This document shows positions 1 to 7,927 of a stretch of 64,000 bases of DNA, one piece after another (position 1 is the first letter of the stretch; every line of letters begins with the position of its first letter). Below the pieces are notes generated by a model. That model ran no database searches. It saw only the letters and a program-made list of their open reading frames with translations, and had not been told where the DNA came from. The position numbers were made by a program, and so were the translations under genes. This stretch comes from Lactococcus taiwanensis (lineage in GTDB: Bacteria; Bacillota; Bacilli; Lactobacillales; Streptococcaceae): contig NZ_BNDT01000005.1 of assembly GCF_014905395.1 (NCBI RefSeq), positions 1 through 64,000 on the forward strand. Reading direction: 5' to 3'.

Positions 1-57
1 TCAGTTTTCAATGGTCTAGCTCGCTTCAAGACCCTCGTCTCTCGCGACAACTATTAT

Positions 58-86
58 ATTCTATCAAACCTAACTCCCCTTGTCAA
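58..86 (-). promoter_or_regulatory. Strong promoter firing leftwards, probably of an rRNA operon outside the window
   Basis: On the minus strand TTGACA (81-86) and TAGAAT (58-63) are separated by exactly 17 bases, preceded by A-rich sequence like an UP element. The transcribed leader runs off the left edge and contains CATTGAAAACTGA at about 1-13, a string typical of Firmicute rRNA leaders and spacers. No 16S sequence is visible, so the rRNA assignment is inference; the promoter itself is clear. Confidence 0.55.
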
Positions 87-144
87 GAATAAACTGTGTC
101 TTTTCCCCTTTTTTATTCAGCAACCCTCTCAAAACCCTCTGTTG

Positions 145-804
145 TCACATTTTCCCTATGCTCGGTAAATTCCATTTTCGCTCTTCGGTAACAATACGAA
201 CGATAACAATAAACAGTACAGCTAAAATTAAGGCGGTATCTCTACTAAATAGATCATAAGTATAGACGTATAGTAGCCCACCAATGACACAAGGAAGGGC
301 GTAGATATTTTCTCGGAAAATCATAGGCACTTGGTTTGCGACGATATCTCTAAGCATTCCTCCCCCTACTCCTGTAAGGACGCCTAAGAAAATAATCAGG
401 AATTCATTATGGATGTAGCCTTTCGAAATTCCAGCATCAATCCCCAACACTGTAAATATCCCTAAACCAATAGCATCAGAGATAAGAAGGAGCCGATTAT
501 AAAATCGTGATAGTTTTAATATTGTTAATCCCGTCTGGTATTTGTTGATAACAGTAGCTCCTATCATAGCTACTATTGAGGAAATAATAGATAAAGTGAT
601 AAAAAAAGGAGATTTAAGTGCAGATGGTGGCGTATTTCCTAGAAGAAGATCTCTAAATATTCCCCCTCCTACAGCAGTGATAGCTGCAAGAACTGACACT
701 CCAAAAACATCCAATCCATGACGCATCCCTACAACAGTTCCCGAAATTGCAAAGGCTACTGTTCCAAGTATTTCAAGGAATAGATAAATATTACTGATTT
801 CCAT
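145..804 (-). CDS. TRIC / UPF0126 family membrane channel (YicG/YadS type)
   Basis: A membrane protein of about 219 residues with two homologous three-helix repeats, each with a glycine-rich signature: AVGGGIFRDLLLG near residue 47 and GVGGGMLRDIVA near residue 145. This is the UPF0126/TRIC cation-channel family; some bacterial members have been linked to glycine uptake, which cannot be read from sequence. I start at the ATG at 804, because AAGG lies 9 bases upstream of it; the GTG two codons earlier (810) has only 3 bases of spacing. It is transcribed towards the putative rRNA promoter and appears monocistronic. The family is sure; the substrate is unknown. Confidence 0.85.
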   Translation of the reverse strand: MEISNIYLFLEILGTVAFAISGTVVGMRHGLDVFGVSVLAAITAVGGGIFRDLLLGNTPPSALKSPFFITLSIISSIVAMIGATVINKYQTGLTILKLSRFYNRLLLISDAIGLGIFTVLGIDAGISKGYIHNEFLIIFLGVLTGVGGGMLRDIVANQVPMIFRENIYALPCVIGGLLYVYTYDLFSRDTALILAVLFIVIVRIVTEERKWNLPSIGKM

Positions 805-905
805 ATACACCTGCCTTAATTGTTTAATATTTTTGCTTTATATATTATACCTCATGTTGGTCTTTAAATAACAAAAAAGACTGCATTTCACAGTCTTTTA
901 TATTT

Positions 906-2846
906 TTAATTTACACGGCTAAAGTTAGCGACATCTGTTTCCAAGTTTTTGATAAACTCTTCTAAAGGCAATACGGATGTTTCTTTTGAGCCATAGCGTC
1001 GAACATTTACCGTTCCTTCTTCTAATTCTTGGTCACCAACTACGATTTGATATGGAATTTTATGTGTTTGGGACTGACGAATCTTCCATCCCATTTTTTC
1101 GTTTGCTTCGTCTACCACAACTCGGAAGCCTTTATCTGACAATGTTTTTTGAATTTTCCATGCATAATCGGAATGAAGATCAAGATTTACCGGAATAATT
1201 GTCGCTTGGGTTGGTGCTAGCCAAGTTGGGAAAGCTCCTTTGTAAACTTCGATAAGATAAGCAATAAAGCGTTCTAGCGTTGAGATTACTCCCCGGTGAA
1301 TCATGACTGGACGATGCTTTTCACCATCAGCCCCAATATAATTAATGTCAAAGTTTTCGGGATTTAAGAAATCCAGCTGAATGGTTGATAATGTTTCCTC
1401 GTTACCAAGTGCTGTACGCACCTGAATATCGAGTTTAGGCCCGTAAAAAGCTGCTTCACCTTCAGCTTCAACATACTCTAAATTCATATCATCCATCGTT
1501 GCTTTGAGCATTGACTGAGATTTCTCCCACATTTCATCATCTTGGAAATATTTCTCAGTGTCTTCTGGATCACGATAGCTTAACCGGAAACTGTAATCAT
1601 TAATGCCAAAATCACGATACATTTCCATGATAAGTTGAAGGATTTTACCAAATTCTTCTTGAACTTGTTCAAGCATCACAAAAGTATGGCCATCATTGAG
1701 CGTCATCTCGCGAACACGTTGGAGTCCTGATAAAGCACCAGATTTTTCATAGCGGTGCATCATTCCAAATTCTGCGATACGAATTGGGAGCTCACGATAG
1801 CTGTGAACATCGTGTTGGTAGATCGCAATATGACTTGGACAGTTCATAGGACGAAGTTCCATTTCCTCACCATCGCCCATATCCATTGGTGGGTACATAT
1901 CTTCATGATAATGTTGCCAGTGTCCTGAACGTTTATAAGTATTAAGGTTCATCATTACAGGCGTGATGACATGTTTATAACCATTTGCAATTTCTTGATC
2001 TTCCACGTAGCGTTGGATAATTCGACGAATTGTCGCACCATCTGGGAGCCAATAAGCTGTTCCTGCTCCAAGTTCTGCATCGTTAAAGAAAAGGTTTAAT
2101 TCGCGACCAAGCTTACGATGGTCACGTTCTTTGGCTTCTTCGCGCATTTTAAGATTTTCTTCCAAATCTTCTTTCGTGAACCAAGCTGTACCATAGACCC
2201 GTTGCATCATTGTATTATCTGAGTTACCACGCCAATAAGCTCCAGCGACATTCAAAAGATGGAAAAATTTGATAACTCCAGTTGATGGAACGTGAGGGCC
2301 ACGGCAAAGATCTGTATATTCTCCTTGCTCGTAAATCGTCAAACCACCTTCATCTTCATTATGCTCTTCAATAAGCTCAAGCTTATAAGGATCATTAGCA
2401 AAAATTTCTTTTGCTTCTTCTTTTGAAACTTCTTTACGGATAGATTTGAAATTTTCTTTGACAATTTTCTTCATTTCTGCTTCAATAACTGGCAAATCTT
2501 CATTAGAAATTTGTCCAGCTGCATTGTCTGTGTCATAGTAGAAACCGTCTCGAATTGCTGGACCGACCCCTAAATGAATCTCTGGAAAATGTCGTTTAGC
2601 CGCTTGGGCGAAAAGGTGAGCCGCACTGTGCCGTAAAATTCCAAGAGCGTCTTCATGGTCTGGTGTGACAATCTCAAAGTTAGCATCTTCAGTAATTGGT
2701 CGTGTTGCGTCAATCAATTTCCCATTAACTTTACCAGCGAGTGTCTTTTTCGCAAGGCTAGGTGAGATTGATTTAGCAATGACAAATGTTGTTACACCTG
2801 ATTCAAATTCTTTGACGTTGCCATCTGGAAAAGTTATTTTAATCAT
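906..2846 (-). CDS. thrS: Threonine--tRNA ligase
   Basis: Class II aminoacyl-tRNA synthetase charging tRNA-Thr in the cytoplasm. At 646 residues it has the full bacterial layout: N-terminal TGS domain (1-62), editing domain with the HSAAH motif near residue 73, catalytic core with LRPMNCPSH near 330 (zinc-binding Cys) and class II motifs, then the anticodon-binding domain from about 540. The start ATG follows AGAAAGG. Expression should respond to uncharged tRNA-Thr through the T-box leader directly upstream (2898-3142). Nothing is missing or truncated. Confidence 0.98.
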   Translation of the reverse strand: MIKITFPDGNVKEFESGVTTFVIAKSISPSLAKKTLAGKVNGKLIDATRPITEDANFEIVTPDHEDALGILRHSAAHLFAQAAKRHFPEIHLGVGPAIRDGFYYDTDNAAGQISNEDLPVIEAEMKKIVKENFKSIRKEVSKEEAKEIFANDPYKLELIEEHNEDEGGLTIYEQGEYTDLCRGPHVPSTGVIKFFHLLNVAGAYWRGNSDNTMMQRVYGTAWFTKEDLEENLKMREEAKERDHRKLGRELNLFFNDAELGAGTAYWLPDGATIRRIIQRYVEDQEIANGYKHVITPVMMNLNTYKRSGHWQHYHEDMYPPMDMGDGEEMELRPMNCPSHIAIYQHDVHSYRELPIRIAEFGMMHRYEKSGALSGLQRVREMTLNDGHTFVMLEQVQEEFGKILQLIMEMYRDFGINDYSFRLSYRDPEDTEKYFQDDEMWEKSQSMLKATMDDMNLEYVEAEGEAAFYGPKLDIQVRTALGNEETLSTIQLDFLNPENFDINYIGADGEKHRPVMIHRGVISTLERFIAYLIEVYKGAFPTWLAPTQATIIPVNLDLHSDYAWKIQKTLSDKGFRVVVDEANEKMGWKIRQSQTHKIPYQIVVGDQELEEGTVNVRRYGSKETSVLPLEEFIKNLETDVANFSRVN

Positions 2847-2897
2847 ATTTTTTGCCTTTCTGCTGTTTGTTTTCGGTTTTCGTCAGCTTTGACGAAA

Positions 2898-3142
2898 TAA
2901 AAAAACGCAAATCGCTCCTTATTGAAAAGGACGCAATTTGCGTGTTACCACCTTAGTTCAGACTTTGCTTTACTGACCATGCTGTCAGTAAAGCAAAGTA
3001 TTCTCATCATTGACGTAACGTGTCAGGGACGCTTTTCTGTTATCCAGAAAGAATTTTTGGAAGAGTGGTATTTTTAGCTGCCATTTTCAGGCTCGCATCA
3101 ACCGCCTGATTTCTGAAAAATTTTCACTAAAAACTTGTCTCT
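2898..3142 (-). promoter_or_regulatory. T-box leader of thrS, with its terminator
   Basis: Read on the minus strand, the leader begins about 7 bases after a TACAAT box and ends before thrS. It has a stem I region with a candidate ACC (Thr) specifier at 3067-3069, the T-box core AAGGTGGTAACACG at about 2939-2952, and a terminator stem between ACGCAAATTGCG and CGATTTGCGT followed by a T-run (2899-2944). Uncharged tRNA-Thr is expected to stabilise the antiterminator. Unusually, the place of stem III is taken by a 38-base perfect hairpin built on the ACTGAC-N6-GTCAGT repeat (2962-2999). Confidence 0.92.
2972..2989. repeat. ACTGAC-N6-GTCAGT repeat, copy 1 (thrS T-box leader)
   Basis: Perfect 12/12 arms with spacer CATGCT. 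The dyad extends to 16-bp perfect arms (2962-2977 and 2984-2999). It is one of very few copies that are not near a gene 3' end. Confidence 0.95.
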
Positions 3143-3148
3143 TCTACT

Positions 3149-3177
3149 ATTGTAAGGGTTCATTCATTTTTTGTCAA
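3149..3177 (-). promoter_or_regulatory. thrS promoter
   Basis: TTGACA at 3172-3177 and TACAAT at 3149-3154 on the minus strand with 17-base spacing. The predicted start is near 3142, at the beginning of the T-box leader. Confidence 0.85.
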
Positions 3178-3218
3178 GAACGAAATCAAGGAAGAACTAA
3201 AAATTTTTAAGGAAAATT

Positions 3219-3236
3219 ACTGACGGTGCGATCAGT
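3219..3236. repeat. ACTGAC-N6-GTCAGT repeat, copy 2
   Basis: ACTGAC, spacer GGTGCG, ATCAGT (one arm mismatch). It lies 47 bases beyond the stop of the ATP-cone gene. Confidence 0.7.
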
Positions 3237-3248
3237 GACGTTTTGATC

Positions 3249-3276
3249 AAAAAAATGCTGAAAATCAGCATTTTTT
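3249..3276 (-). terminator. Terminator after the ATP-cone gene
   Basis: TGCTGA/TCAGCA stem with a 3-base loop, flanked by A-run and T-run, so it could work in both directions. It lies just 3' of the ATP-cone stop codon. Confidence 0.85.
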
Positions 3277-3282
3277 ATTTTT

Positions 3283-3600
3283 TTAATGTCTTTGTTCAAT
3301 ATTTTGCTTTGTCTTGTAAGCTAGAAAGTCTCGCGCCACGTCTTTATCAAAATCGTTAAGTTGCTTAACGACTTGATTTTGTATCGTCTCAATCTCGATT
3401 TTTTCAAATGAAAGTTCAGCAATGACCTTCTCTACAACTTTTGTCACGTTATTAGCGATCATATTCGCATGGAGCGGTTTATCCTTATACTTGCCATTTA
3501 TAGCTGCTTTGAATACTGCAGTTTGAATACGAAAACTATCCCAGTCTACAACATGTCCATTTCGCTTTATGACCACTTTATTGATTAATTTTGGCTGCAT
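3283..3600 (-). CDS. Stand-alone ATP-cone domain protein
   Basis: The 105-residue protein is almost nothing but an ATP-cone: VVIKRNGHVVDWD near residue 9, then the helical region with FEKIEIETIQNQVVKQL and DVARDFLAYK. ATP-cones are nucleotide-sensing modules normally fused to ribonucleotide reductases (NrdA, NrdD) or to the repressor NrdR. No catalytic or zinc-finger part is present here and both ends are intact: AAGGAGGG sits directly before the ATG and a strong terminator follows. It may bind ATP/dATP and act in trans, but that is inference. Neighbours (thrS, mntH) give no functional hint. Confidence 0.8.
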   Translation of the reverse strand: MQPKLINKVVIKRNGHVVDWDSFRIQTAVFKAAINGKYKDKPLHANMIANNVTKVVEKVIAELSFEKIEIETIQNQVVKQLNDFDKDVARDFLAYKTKQNIEQRH

Positions 3601-3684
3601 AGGCCCTCCTTTTATAAGTGACAGACTCGTAACTTCTTTGGTTAGAAGCCTTTGTTTGAATTCCTTCTTTTATTGTATCAAAAA

Positions 3685-4935
3685 TCAACCCTGAAATGTA
3701 GTAATGACTAAGATAACATTTAGCAAAGTAATAAAAATCCCCATCGCTAAGAGTAAAGCTTTTGTGTACCAAACATTTTTGTACTTGCCCATTACTTTTT
3801 GTGAATTGGTCAAGTAAATCTGTAAAAAGATCGTAATAGGCAATTGGATGCTGAGGAAGACTTGACTATAAATCAAGATTTGAAAAGGAGAGGTAATCGT
3901 ACTCAAGCCAATTATTGCTCCCGTAGCGACCAGAATTGTTAGGAGTACGCCTACTTTGCTATGAATTTCACGAATGTCATACGGCTTACGATAAATCCCA
4001 GCAAATATAGAACCTCCAGCCATTCCTGCGGTTACAGACGAAGCTACCCCCGCAAAAAGAAAGGCAACGGCAAAGAGGATAGCTCCTGCTGAGCCCAACA
4101 GCGGCTTAAGCATTTCCTGTGCTTGATCGATTTCTGTTACCACATGTGGGAAAAAGAGTGCGGCAGCGAGAATAATAATAGCACTATTAATCACCCAGCC
4201 TAAAAACATTGAAAAGAGTGTATCAAAAAATTCGTATTTGAGTTGCCGTTGAATCACTTTTTCATCCTCAAGATTCCACTGCCGACTCTGGATCACTTCA
4301 GAGTGAAGGAAAAGATTGTGAGGCATTACTACTGCTCCAAGCGCACTCATAATGATGGGAATTGAAGCAGAGCTCATACTTGGTGTGACACTAGCCTTTG
4401 CAGCAGCTATCCAATCCACATGAGGGATAATAAAAAGCTCAAACAAAAGCGATATTCCAATAACACTGACAAACCCAATGATTACTTTTTCAATTTTGGA
4501 ATAAGAATTACTGAACAAAAACCAGATGACCAAAGCTGCCGTTAATAAACTCCCTAAAGAAAGCGGCAACTTAAATAACATCTGCAAGGCTAAGGCACCT
4601 CCTAGTATTTCTGCTACCGCAGTAGAGATAGAGGCTAATACTGCTGTTCCTAACACGATCCGACTCGTAACTGGTTTAAGATATTCTGTGGCGTTTTCGG
4701 ATAAACATTTCCCTGTTACAATCCCTAAATGAGCCACATTATGCTGTAAAAAAGCAAGCATAATCGTGGAGAGAGTGATTACCCAAAGAAGTTTATAGCC
4801 AAATTGAGAACCAGCGGCTAAATTTGCTGCCCAATTACCTGGATCAATAAAACCCACTGCAACGATAAGCCCTGGTCCAACATAGCGAAGAAATCCTAAA
4901 GCAGGATGCTTTTCATTTTTTAAAAGTTTATTCAC
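3685..4935 (-). CDS. mntH: Nramp family divalent metal (Mn2+/Fe2+) transporter
   Basis: Proton-coupled Mn2+/Fe2+ importer of the Nramp family with about 11 membrane helices. The metal-binding DPGN motif is in helix 1 and the MPHNLFLHSE motif is in helix 6, so it should be active. An ATG exists at 4959, but its leader would be only about 9 bases and lacks a ribosome site. The GTG at 4935 follows AAGGAAAGGA with good spacing, so I choose it (416 residues). It has its own promoter at 4975-5003. No MntR-type operator was evident to me. Confidence 0.9.
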   Translation of the reverse strand: MNKLLKNEKHPALGFLRYVGPGLIVAVGFIDPGNWAANLAAGSQFGYKLLWVITLSTIMLAFLQHNVAHLGIVTGKCLSENATEYLKPVTSRIVLGTAVLASISTAVAEILGGALALQMLFKLPLSLGSLLTAALVIWFLFSNSYSKIEKVIIGFVSVIGISLLFELFIIPHVDWIAAAKASVTPSMSSASIPIIMSALGAVVMPHNLFLHSEVIQSRQWNLEDEKVIQRQLKYEFFDTLFSMFLGWVINSAIIILAAALFFPHVVTEIDQAQEMLKPLLGSAGAILFAVAFLFAGVASSVTAGMAGGSIFAGIYRKPYDIREIHSKVGVLLTILVATGAIIGLSTITSPFQILIYSQVFLSIQLPITIFLQIYLTNSQKVMGKYKNVWYTKALLLAMGIFITLLNVILVITTFQG

Positions 4936-4974
4936 GCTGTTCCTTTCCTTATTTTTCATGATACTTTTAGAGTA

Positions 4975-5003
4975 ATTATAGCACCTCCTGTTGATAATTT
5001 CAA
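4975..5003 (-). promoter_or_regulatory. mntH promoter
   Basis: TTGAAA (4998-5003), 17 bases, TATAAT (4975-4980) on the minus strand. The start site would be near 4968, which favours the GTG start at 4935. Confidence 0.75.
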
Positions 5004-5030
5004 AATTATTCGCATCGGCTAAAAATACAA

Positions 5031-5062
5031 AAAAAGACCACCTGGATGAAAGGTGACCTTTA
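5031..5062 (-). terminator. Terminator after the nitroreductase gene
   Basis: On the minus strand, GGTCACCT and AGGTGGTC form an imperfect stem (6 of 8 pairs) followed by a run of seven T. Confidence 0.7.
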
Positions 5063-5086
5063 GTGAGTAAGATTTAGCAGTAGTGT

Positions 5087-5695
5087 TTATTTCGCGATCA
5101 CGAAACGGTCTTCATCGTTCATGAAGTCCTTATCTCCAGCAGGTGCTTCAATAGAACCGAATACAAGTTGGCCACGCAATTTCCAGCTTGCTGGAAGGTT
5201 AAATGTTTGAGCAACAGTTTCGTCAATAACTGGATTATAATGTTGCAAGTTGGCACCAAGACCAAGTTCTGCAAGAGCTGTCCATGCATTTACCGTGATA
5301 ATTCCAGAACCTTGTTCTGACCACACGGGGAAATTATCCGCATAAAGAGGAAATTGTTCTTGAAGAGAGGCTACAACAGCAGTATCTTCAAAGAAGAGCG
5401 CTGTTCCAAAGGCAGCCTTGAAGCCATCAAGTTTTGCTTTAGTTCCAGCCCAAGCACTTTCTGGTACACCTTGACGGTCCATTTCTGCTTTTAAGTCAGT
5501 TGCTACGATTTCGCCCCAAAGTTTTTCTTGGGCATCACCCGTAACGATCAAGACACGTCCTGTTTGGCTGTTAAAGGCTGTAGGTGAGAGGCGTACCGCT
5601 TCTTTAATTGTGTCAATAACTTCTTGCTCGTCTTTAACGTTTTTTCCAAGAGCATAGATTGTGCGGCGATTTTCAAGTGATTTTAAGAATGTCAT
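5087..5695 (-). CDS. cinD: Nitroreductase family protein, copper-inducible (CinD-like)
   Basis: A 202-residue flavin-dependent nitroreductase of the small, fungal-Frm2-like branch: ENRRTIYAL near residue 8 binds FMN phosphate, SPTAFNSQTGRVLIV near 37 is the family signature, and a GLGANLQHY segment is near 145. In Lactococcus lactis the CopR regulon includes a nitroreductase of this kind (CinD/YtjD), thought to protect against oxidative damage linked to copper. The assignment here rests on family plus two matches to the CopR operator in its promoter. It is monocistronic with a terminator behind it. Confidence 0.85.
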   Translation of the reverse strand: MTFLKSLENRRTIYALGKNVKDEQEVIDTIKEAVRLSPTAFNSQTGRVLIVTGDAQEKLWGEIVATDLKAEMDRQGVPESAWAGTKAKLDGFKAAFGTALFFEDTAVVASLQEQFPLYADNFPVWSEQGSGIITVNAWTALAELGLGANLQHYNPVIDETVAQTFNLPASWKLRGQLVFGSIEAPAGDKDFMNDEDRFVIAK

Positions 5696-5727
5696 AATTT
5701 CATTGTTCCTTTTCTTTTGTTTTTGTT

Positions 5728-5766
5728 TACATATGTAATCTTACCAAATAAATTTACAGTTGTAAA
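5728..5766 (-). promoter_or_regulatory. cinD promoter with two CopR (cop box) operators
   Basis: TACATATGTA (5728-5737) and TACAGTTGTA (5755-5764) both match the cop box TACANNTGTA. On the minus strand the -35 TTTACA (5761-5766) overlaps the first box, and the -10 TAAGAT (5738-5743) abuts the second, with 17-base spacing. A CopY/CopR-type repressor bound here would block RNA polymerase and release on copper. Confidence 0.85.
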
Positions 5767-5803
5767 CTAATTTGACTCGAAAGTTAAAAAATTTTCGAGA
5801 GAT

Positions 5804-5836
5804 AAAAAAAGATTGCCTCAGCAAATAGAGGCAATC
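5804..5836 (-). terminator. Terminator of upp
   Basis: GATTGCCTC/GAGGCAATC perfect 9-bp stem, followed on the minus strand by seven T. Confidence 0.9.
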
Positions 5837-5847
5837 GTGTTGTTTTA

Positions 5848-6477
5848 TTATTTTGTTCCAAAAAGACGGTCACCTGCGTCACCAAGCCCTGGGATGATAT
5901 AACCTTTTTCATTTAAATGGTCATCAAGCGCAGCGGCAAAAATATCAATATCAGGATGCGCTTCTTGTAAAGCTTTTACCCCTTCTGGTGCAGCCACAAG
6001 GCAAACAAACTTAATGTTCTTTACACCACGCTCTTTCAATACATCTACACCCAAAATCGCTGAGCCACCCGTAGCCAACATAGGATCCACGAGAAAAACT
6101 TGACGTTCAGCGATATCTGTAGGCATCTTGACAAGGTATTCAACAGGTTTCATTGTTTCTTCGTCACGGTACATTCCGATGTGACCCACACGTGCTGCCG
6201 GAATCATTTTGTAAATTCCATCAACCATCCCAATACCTGCACGTAAAATCGGCACAATCGCTAACTTTTTACCTGCTAAACGCTGAGCAGTCATATGAGC
6301 AACCGGTGTATCAATCTCCACATCTTCAAGTGGCAAATCACGTGAAACTTCATAAGCCATAAGCATGCCAATCTCGTCAACGAGTTCGCGGAATTCTTTT
6401 GAAGAAGTCTCTTTACGACGCAAGATAGAGAGTTTGTGTTGAATCAATGGATGTTCTACGACTTGAATTTTTGACAT
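5848..6477 (-). CDS. upp: Uracil phosphoribosyltransferase
   Basis: Makes UMP from uracil and PRPP in pyrimidine salvage. The 209-residue protein has the family landmarks: [19 protein letters not shown] near residue 19, PILRAGIGM near 77, and the PRPP loop region [14 protein letters not shown] near 124. An upstream in-frame extension to 6558 exists but has no ribosome site; the ATG at 6477 follows GAAAGGA at the right distance and gives the standard length. A leader with an inverted repeat (6572-6605) precedes it. Confidence 0.97.
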   Translation of the reverse strand: MSKIQVVEHPLIQHKLSILRRKETSSKEFRELVDEIGMLMAYEVSRDLPLEDVEIDTPVAHMTAQRLAGKKLAIVPILRAGIGMVDGIYKMIPAARVGHIGMYRDEETMKPVEYLVKMPTDIAERQVFLVDPMLATGGSAILGVDVLKERGVKNIKFVCLVAAPEGVKALQEAHPDIDIFAAALDDHLNEKGYIIPGLGDAGDRLFGTK

Positions 6478-6571
6478 TTTGATTTTTCCTTTCAATAAAA
6501 CCCTTTGTTGAACAAAGGACCGATGTGCGAATGACCCCTTTTGAGAAAAAATACTCATTTGGGCAAAATTT

Positions 6572-6605
6572 TTTAGAGCTACAGTATTGAAACTGTACCT
6601 CTAAA
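6572..6605. repeat. Bipartite inverted repeat upstream of upp
   Basis: TTTAGAG and ACAGT arms pair with ACTGT and CTCTAAA around a 6-base loop, with a 2x2 internal mismatch. It lies about 95 bases before the upp start and could be an operator or an RNA hairpin in the leader. It has no match to PyrR boxes that I can see. Confidence 0.6.
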
Positions 6606-6687
6606 GCATTTTTTCTATTTTACCATTTTTTTGACCTTTTTGGGAAGAAAGCGGTAATTTTTTTATTTCATGGGTTCTATTTTATTT

Positions 6688-6705
6688 ACTGACCAAGCTG
6701 TCAGG
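6688..6705. repeat. ACTGAC-N6-GTCAGT repeat, copy 3
   Basis: ACTGAC, spacer CAAGCT, GTCAGG (last base differs). It lies 16 bases beyond the stop of the CPA2 antiporter. Confidence 0.85.
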
Positions 6706-6720
6706 AGTTGATAAAGGTCA

Positions 6721-7872
6721 TCAAAGGCTCACCTCTTGAGTTTCTTTGCGTAATACGAACTTAATCAAGAAAGGGGCGATAACGGTGGCTAATATAATCA
6801 CAATGACCAATTCAGAATAAACCTCATCTGTGATAATATGACTCGTTAATCCTATCTGAGCGACAATTAACGCCATCTCCCCCCGTGAAATCATTCCAGT
6901 ACCAATCAACATGCTTTCATTAGTACTTAAATGACTGGATTTACCCACTGCATAAGCGGGTAAAAACTTCGTTAATATGGCAAGAAGGGTAAACAATAAA
7001 ATAATCCAAGGATGATGGATAATACTATCAAACTGTACTGAAATAGCTATCAAAACAAAGAATACAGGGATGAAAATGACGTAACCAATAGCTGAGGTGT
7101 ATTCTTCGATCTTATGGCTCACTTCTGTTTGTGAAATGGCTAGCCCGGCAAAGAAGCTGCCAATGACAGCCGACATTCCTACGGCATCAGCCAATAAACT
7201 TAAGCCCAAACAGATGATAAGTGCTACAATCGTATTCTTATTAGCAATGGGCAGCTTTTCAACAAAACGCCAGATTTTCGGGATAAGCTTGTGCACGATA
7301 AATAAAAAGGCAAAAAAGAGGAATTCAAAAAAGAATTGTAAGGCAAGTTGCCCACCAGAGCCTCCGCTCTTGAAACTGGTAAAAAGCGATAAGATCAATA
7401 CCGCAAGGATATCATCGACGACAGCAGCCCCAAGTATAATAGAACCTGCGCGAGTGCTTAGCTTACCATATTCTTGTAGGACTTCTACGGTGATAGAAAC
7501 CGAAGTGGCAGCAAACACAATCCCATAAAAGAAGCTGGTCGAAATACCATAGCCAAAACCAAAAGCCACGATACCAAAAACTATCAAAGGCACAATTACA
7601 CCGCCTATCGCAACTAACATTGAGGCCTTAAAGTTTTTCTTGAGCACTGTTAGGTCACTTTCCAAACCGGCAAGGAACATGAGTAGGATGACTCCAATTT
7701 CCGACATTACCTCAAGGACATGGCCCCCATGAACCAAACCCAAGACGGACGGAGCAATCAAAATCCCAACCAGCATTTGACCAACGACGGCAGGAATTTT
7801 TAAACGTCGTGAAGCAAGTGTGGCAAGCAACGAGGCCACAAGGACAATCGTAAGTTGTAAAATATCATTCAT
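6721..7872 (-). CDS. CPA2 family cation:proton antiporter (NapA/KefB type)
   Basis: About 383 residues and 12-13 membrane helices in the CPA2 monovalent cation:proton antiporter fold. The ion-binding aspartate pair is visible as AAVVDDILAVL near residue 150, and LAGLESD near 70 is the helix 3-4 signature. There is no C-terminal RCK/TrkA-N domain, so it is the short NapA-like form; Na+ is more likely than K+ but this is inference. A GTG at 7878 is possible. I prefer the ATG at 7872, which lies exactly 6 bases after a TAGAAT box and would be leaderless. Confidence 0.85.
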   Translation of the reverse strand: MNDILQLTIVLVASLLATLASRRLKIPAVVGQMLVGILIAPSVLGLVHGGHVLEVMSEIGVILLMFLAGLESDLTVLKKNFKASMLVAIGGVIVPLIVFGIVAFGFGYGISTSFFYGIVFAATSVSITVEVLQEYGKLSTRAGSIILGAAVVDDILAVLILSLFTSFKSGGSGGQLALQFFFEFLFFAFLFIVHKLIPKIWRFVEKLPIANKNTIVALIICLGLSLLADAVGMSAVIGSFFAGLAISQTEVSHKIEEYTSAIGYVIFIPVFFVLIAISVQFDSIIHHPWIILLFTLLAILTKFLPAYAVGKSSHLSTNESMLIGTGMISRGEMALIVAQIGLTSHIITDEVYSELVIVIILATVIAPFLIKFVLRKETQEVSL

Positions 7873-7927
7873 ATCCACATTCTAACATATTTTTTAGCGG
7901 GTGCCGACCTTTTTTCGCATAAAACCC

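Noticed and set aside
3578-3772. 64-codon frame overlapping the ATP-cone start and mntH end
   Set aside because: Overlaps two well-supported genes on the same strand in another frame and has no ribosome site.
6571-6610. TTTTAGAGCTAC... resembling the start of a type II CRISPR repeat upstream of upp
   Set aside because: Only one copy, it is half of a local inverted repeat, and there are no spacers or cas genes.
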